Source: Maribacter sp.
GTDB taxonomy: Bacteria; Bacteroidota; Bacteroidia; Flavobacteriales; Flavobacteriaceae
Length of the DNA stretch: 10,548 bases
Assembly (NCBI GenBank): GCA_018679695.1
Contig: JAHHKH010000423.1
Coordinates: 1 to 10,548, forward strand
Reading direction: 5' to 3'
Shown: piece by piece, positions 7,153 through 10,548 of the stretch
Layout of the letters: the number at the start of each line of letters is the position of its first letter
How positions within the stretch are numbered: the stretch's first letter is position 1
Notes under the pieces: generated by a model
Seen by the model: only the letters and a program-made list of their open reading frames with translations
What the model was told of the DNA's origin: nothing
Databases searched by the model: none
Program-made: the position numbers and the translations under genes

Positions 7153-7773
7153 CTATAAAATATCCAAACTTCCCTTTCCTTCTCGAAGAACGTAGGGCTC
7201 ATCAGTAGACAAGTCGATTACGGTTGAGGCCACATTATCGCCATAACCACCATCAATTATAATATCCACAAGATTTTGCCATTTCTCATAGATCAACTCA
7301 GGATCGGTGGTGTATTCCAAAAGTTCATCTTCATCATATATTGAGGTAGATACAATAGGATTCCCCAATTCCCTTACCAAAGCTTGGGCGATATTATTGT
7401 CAGGAATTCGAATTCCTACTGTTTTTTTCTTCTTAAAATCCCTTGGCAAACTACTACTGCCTGGCAAAACGAAGGTATAGGGTCCTGGTAATGCGCGTTT
7501 CAAGATTTTAAAGGTTTTTGTATCTATCTGCCTTACATAGTCCGACAGATTGCTTAGATCCGCACAGATGAAGGACCAATTCGCTTTTGCCAATTTTATA
7601 CCCTTGATTCTGGCTATTTTTTCCAATGCACGGGTATTGGTAATATCACACCCTAGCCCGTAAACAGTATCTGTTGGGTAAATTACCAGACCACCTTTTT
7701 TAAGTGCCTGAACCACCCTTGTAATCTGTTTGGGGTTCGGATTCTCCTCGTAGATTCTTATTAACTCGGCCAT
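7153..7773 (-). CDS. Sua5/YciO/YrdC family protein, YciO-like
   Basis: This 206-residue single-domain protein has the YrdC fold, the same length as E. coli YciO as I recall it. Family members TsaC and Sua5 make threonylcarbamoyl-AMP from threonine, bicarbonate and ATP, the first step of the t6A37 tRNA modification. Visible motifs are GGLVIYPTDTVYGLGC (27-42), ALPGPYTFVLPG (94-105), VGIRIPDNNIAQAL (119-132) and NPIVSTSIYDEDE (138-150), with a final VLREGKGSLDIL. The segment after RIKG (about 55-70) reads KLAKANWSFIC. It lacks the KxR arrangement of TsaC and instead resembles YciO, so many pipelines would call this L-threonylcarbamoyladenylate synthase although the YciO branch is less well characterised. 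The ATG at 7773 is supported by AGGA three bases upstream and by the family start. It follows the GH16 gene by 11 bp and is very likely in one transcript with it. Confidence 0.88.
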   Translation of the reverse strand: MAELIRIYEENPNPKQITRVVQALKKGGLVIYPTDTVYGLGCDITNTRALEKIARIKGIKLAKANWSFICADLSNLSDYVRQIDTKTFKILKRALPGPYTFVLPGSSSLPRDFKKKKTVGIRIPDNNIAQALVRELGNPIVSTSIYDEDELLEYTTDPELIYEKWQNLVDIIIDGGYGDNVASTVIDLSTDEPYVLREGKGSLDIL

Positions 7774-7784
7774 TGTTCCTGTTA

Positions 7785-8678
7785 CTACTCCTCATTCACC
7801 TGATATACCCTAACATAATCAATTTCCATGACAGCAGGAAAAATATCATCATTTACGCCTTCCAGACCACCCCAATTACCACCTACGGCTATGTTCATTA
7901 AAAAGTAAAATGGTTTTGAAAAAGGCCAGTTATTGTCATTGGCCCCAGCGGGTCTTCGAAAGGTGAATTTAATATTATCTACTTCATCAATATAGAACTT
8001 AAGATATTGTTCTGTCCATAGAAGACCATAGGTGTGAAATTCCTCTTCAATAGTTTCAAGATCTAAGGCCCCTGAGGTTGCCTGGGTTCCATTGACATGG
8101 TTATTGGCCGTACTATGAATAGTAAAATGAACCTTATTAGGGTCAAAGCTCACATATTCCATCATATCTATTTCACCACATTGTGGCCAACCAACAGTTG
8201 TTATGTTATTCCCTAGCATCCATAATGCCGGCCATATTCCTTTTCCCTTATCATCAGGTATTTTAGCCCTTATTTCCATTTGGCCAAAAGTGAACGATTC
8301 AGTACTATTCAATCTTGTCGAGGTATAATCGCCTACTTTTTGACCAGTGCCTACCTTTTTTGCGATTATTTTCAATGTGCCGTCACTTACTGCAACATTA
8401 TCGTTTGCTACATAATTTTGCCATTCGTTATTTCCCCAACCGTGTTGCCCAGTTTCAAATTTCCAATTGGTTAGGGAAAGGTCCGTTCCATCGAACTCAT
8501 CGCTCCATACCAATTCGGCATTATCCCAATAATCGGGATCATTTACATTTAATCCTTCGATGATTTCGATGGTTTCTTCTTCTATAACCTTAATTTCGTT
8601 TTTTGACGATTCACTGCAAGCCAGAAATAGGTTGAGTAGCCCGAATGCAAACAAGAAATGGATATACTGATTTTTCAT
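7785..8678 (-). CDS. GH16 family endo-beta-1,3-glucanase (laminarinase-type) lipoprotein
   Basis: The protein has 297 residues from the ATG at 8678. A TTG three bases earlier in frame (8681) is not needed. A lipoprotein signal ends at FLAC with C21 lipidated, then a short acidic linker (to about 48) leads into one GH16 domain (about 52-295). The catalytic signature is GEIDMMEYV, with E169 as nucleophile, D171 and E174 as acid/base. Other GH16 marks are LVWSDEFDG (57-65), GIWPALWMLG (147-156) and MNIAVGGNWGG (261-271). The GWPQCGEIDMME context favours the laminarinase subgroup (hydrolysis of beta-1,3 or mixed beta-1,3/1,4 glucans such as algal laminarin) over agarase or carrageenase. It is anchored in the outer membrane; surface exposure is inferred from the lipobox and acidic linker. 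No SusC/SusD, transporter or regulator is nearby. It lies 40 bp after the helicase and 11 bp before the YciO-like gene, probably co-transcribed. Confidence 0.92.
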   Translation of the reverse strand: MKNQYIHFLFAFGLLNLFLACSESSKNEIKVIEEETIEIIEGLNVNDPDYWDNAELVWSDEFDGTDLSLTNWKFETGQHGWGNNEWQNYVANDNVAVSDGTLKIIAKKVGTGQKVGDYTSTRLNSTESFTFGQMEIRAKIPDDKGKGIWPALWMLGNNITTVGWPQCGEIDMMEYVSFDPNKVHFTIHSTANNHVNGTQATSGALDLETIEEEFHTYGLLWTEQYLKFYIDEVDNIKFTFRRPAGANDNNWPFSKPFYFLMNIAVGGNWGGLEGVNDDIFPAVMEIDYVRVYQVNEE

Positions 8679-8679
8679 C

Positions 8680-8717
8680 AACTGGTTTTTTCTTACTATT
8701 ATTGTTGAACTGGTTTT
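8680..8717. repeat. Pair of 10-bp direct repeats in the helicase-GH16 gap
   Basis: AACTGGTTTT occurs at 8680-8689 and again at 8708-8717, 28 bases apart (start to start). Together they fill most of the 40-bp space between the helicase stop and the GH16 start. They may be a regulator site for the GH16 gene, a trace of a small tandem duplication, or chance. Confidence 0.4.
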
Positions 8718-8718
8718 A

Positions 8719-10548
8719 CTACAACACCTCTAATTTGGCAAATCGCAACAAAAGTTTTTTAATGTCTCCTTTCTCAAATTTTATTTCGGCCTTTTTATCA
8801 TTGCCCGCTCCCTCGATTTTCAATACCACTCCTTTACCAAATCGTGTATGATTGACCCTGGTTCCCTCGGTAAGATTTGGGTCTATTGAATTGGTGTTTC
8901 CTATAGGTTTTGAAAGTTCAGGTTTCAGTCTTCGTAATTTGCGAAGTTGGGTTTCATTGGGTTTGGTAACCGAAGGCGGAGTCCCATTTTTGGGTTTTAT
9001 TCGACGCAATTTGCTTTTGTCAACTTCCCCAAAAATATCGGCATCAATCAGTGATTTGTAACGATACCCATTATCGATCGGGGTTAAATTCTCAACATAT
9101 TGTTCATCAATTTCCTCGAGGAATCTACTAGGTTCCGCATCGATTAATTTACCCCAGCGGTATCTATTTTGTGTATAGGTTAAATAGGCTTGCTTTTCGG
9201 CCCTTGTCAAAGCAACATAGAACAATCGTCGTTCTTCCTCCAATTCACTTCGGGTATTCATACTCATGGCGGAAGGAAAAAGATCCTCCTCCATTCCAAC
9301 TACATAGACATAAGGAAATTCGAGTCCTTTTGCCAAGTGAATGGTCATTAATGCTACCCGATCATCATCACCCGTGTCTTTGTCCAAATCGGTCGCTAAT
9401 GCCACATCCTCCAAAAACTCACTAATGTCACCTGTAGCATCCGCAAGTTCTTTCTGACCTTCTACAAAGTCCTTTATGCCATTAAGTAATTCTTCAATAT
9501 TCTCCATTCGAGCAATTCCCTCAGGAGTACCGTCTTTTTTAAATTCAAGAAGTATTCCTGTCTTCTTGGCAACATGTTCAGCAAGGGTAAAAGCATCGGC
9601 ACCTTCATTCATGATCTGAAAACTTTTGATCATGGTCACAAAATCCTCTAATTTTCTTTTGGTACCGGCATTTATCTTAAGATCGATCCGATCCAAATTT
9701 TCCATAACCTCAAAAATGGAGCGACCATAATGATTGGCTGCAACTACCAATTTATCAACAGTAGTCTGTCCGATACCCCGAGTAGGAAAATTGATGATCC
9801 GCTTTAGAGCCTCCTCATCCTTAGGATTGATTACAAGACGTAAATACGACAAAACATCCTTTATTTCCTTACGCTGATAAAACGAGAGTCCACCGTAGAT
9901 ACGATAAGGAATGTCCCTTTTTCGAAGCGCGTCCTCAATTGCCCTGGATTGTGAATTGGTACGGTACAAGACTGCAAAATGACCATTGGTTAGTTGGTTC
10001 TGCATTTTATTCTCAAAAATAGAACTGGCTACATACCTACCTTCTTCCGCATCTGTTATACTCCGATGTATCTTTATTGCCGCACCTTCATCATTTGCCG
10101 TCCAAACCACTTTTTCAAGTTGGTTCTTGTTTTTGGCTATAATCGAGTTCGCCGCATTAACGATATTCTTGGTTGAACGATAATTCTGTTCCAAGCGGTA
10201 TATACCGACATCATCATAATCCCGTTGAAAATTTAGGATATTACTGATGTTGGCTCCTCGGAACGAATAAATACTTTGGGCATCATCCCCTACAACACAG
10301 ATGTTCTGGTAGCGATCCGAAAGTGCTTTTACAATTAAATATTGCGAATGGTTTGTATCTTGATATTCGTCTACCAAAATGTACCGAAACCGATCCTGAT
10401 ATTTCATTAAAACCTCAGGAAAACGGGTCAAAAGCTCGTTGGTTCTTAGTAATAGATCATCAAAGTCCATGGCCCCTGCCTTAAAACAGCGATCCACATA
10501 ATGCTGATAAATCTCGCCTAATCTTTGTCTTTTGGCCATGGCGTCTGC
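8719..10548 (-). CDS. UvrD/PcrA-family ATP-dependent DNA helicase, C-terminal 609 residues; partial
   Basis: This is a superfamily 1A 3'-5' DNA helicase used in nucleotide excision repair and in removing proteins from DNA. The gene runs off the right edge: the frame stays open to base 10548, and the Walker A motif (motif I), expected near the N-terminus, is not in the window. Counting from the first visible methionine (10537-10539), motif II is DEYQD (57-61) and motif III is VVGDDAQSIYSFRGA (82-96). Motif IV is LEQNYRST (116-123), motif V TIHLAKGLEFPYVYVVG and motif VI RRLFYVALTRAEKQ. The C-terminal tail with GTRVNHTRFGKGVVLKIEG matches the Tudor-like domain that in PcrA/UvrD contacts RNA polymerase, so this is PcrA/UvrD rather than Rep. 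That visible methionine is internal, since upstream codons continue the same helix. The gene is first in the apparent helicase-GH16-YciO transcript. Confidence 0.93.
   Translation of the reverse strand, partial: ADAMAKRQRLGEIYQHYVDRCFKAGAMDFDDLLLRTNELLTRFPEVLMKYQDRFRYILVDEYQDTNHSQYLIVKALSDRYQNICVVGDDAQSIYSFRGANISNILNFQRDYDDVGIYRLEQNYRSTKNIVNAANSIIAKNKNQLEKVVWTANDEGAAIKIHRSITDAEEGRYVASSIFENKMQNQLTNGHFAVLYRTNSQSRAIEDALRKRDIPYRIYGGLSFYQRKEIKDVLSYLRLVINPKDEEALKRIINFPTRGIGQTTVDKLVVAANHYGRSIFEVMENLDRIDLKINAGTKRKLEDFVTMIKSFQIMNEGADAFTLAEHVAKKTGILLEFKKDGTPEGIARMENIEELLNGIKDFVEGQKELADATGDISEFLEDVALATDLDKDTGDDDRVALMTIHLAKGLEFPYVYVVGMEEDLFPSAMSMNTRSELEEERRLFYVALTRAEKQAYLTYTQNRYRWGKLIDAEPSRFLEEIDEQYVENLTPIDNGYRYKSLIDADIFGEVDKSKLRRIKPKNGTPPSVTKPNETQLRKLRRLKPELSKPIGNTNSIDPNLTEGTRVNHTRFGKGVVLKIEGAGNDKKAEIKFEKGDIKKLLLRFAKLEVL

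Noticed and set aside
7785..8678. Polysaccharide utilisation locus
   Set aside because: Only one carbohydrate enzyme is present, with no SusC/SusD, transporter, sulfatase or regulator in the window.
8679..8681. TTG at 8681 as the start of the GH16 gene
   Set aside because: An ATG follows immediately at 8678 and begins a complete lipoprotein signal peptide, so the extra residue is not needed.
10537..10539. ATG at 10539 as the true start of the helicase
   Set aside because: The upstream codons remain open to the window edge, and the Walker A domain required for an ATP-driven helicase would be missing. The gene is therefore cut by the window and not short.

Overview
The window looks like chromosomal DNA from a marine-type member of the Flavobacteriaceae (Bacteroidota). 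The supporting signs are the moderately AT-rich sequence, almost no Shine-Dalgarno sites, promoter-like boxes close to the flavobacterial TTG / TAnnTTTG pattern, and protein families typical of that group. These include a long M16 peptidase with a dead second half, a lipoprotein OmpA, a secreted GH16 laminarinase-type lipoprotein and a Bacteroidota-style E1 dehydrogenase tail. The genus is not determined. Gene density is very high: no gene-free stretch exceeds about 135 bases. No tRNA, rRNA, CRISPR array, insertion sequence or phage gene was seen.

Layout. 1-290 (+) holds the C-terminus of a thiamine-diphosphate E1 dehydrogenase (branched-chain 2-oxoacid type), followed by a strong bidirectional terminator. 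342-3122 (-) is a secreted M16 zinc peptidase. Divergent from it is a small DoxX-family membrane protein (3255-3632, +), whose stop codon directly abuts that of holA, the clamp-loader delta subunit (3633-4634, -). Only 26 bp separate holA from a divergent two-gene block on the + strand: a stand-alone HsdR_N-type nuclease domain (4661-5107) and a family 2 glycosyltransferase (5120-6121) that lies in the same frame and appears to start at TTG. An OmpA-type lipoprotein follows (6225-7076), ended by a clear terminator. The rest is a minus-strand set read right to left: a PcrA/UvrD helicase (8719 to beyond 10548, 5' end outside the window), a GH16 beta-glucanase lipoprotein (7785-8678) and a YciO/Sua5-family protein (7153-7773), with gaps of 40 and 11 bp.

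How the genes fit together. Most are housekeeping or envelope genes: DNA replication (holA), DNA repair (helicase), envelope (OmpA, glycosyltransferase, M16 peptidase, DoxX) and carbon use (GH16, E1). There is no sign of a genomic island or a complete defence system. The least understood item is the small nuclease-fold protein next to holA. Its PD-(D/E)xK and QxxxY motifs are intact, but no helicase, methylase or specificity subunit accompanies it. The GH16 enzyme is also not next to any SusC/SusD pair, so it is not visibly part of a polysaccharide utilisation locus here.
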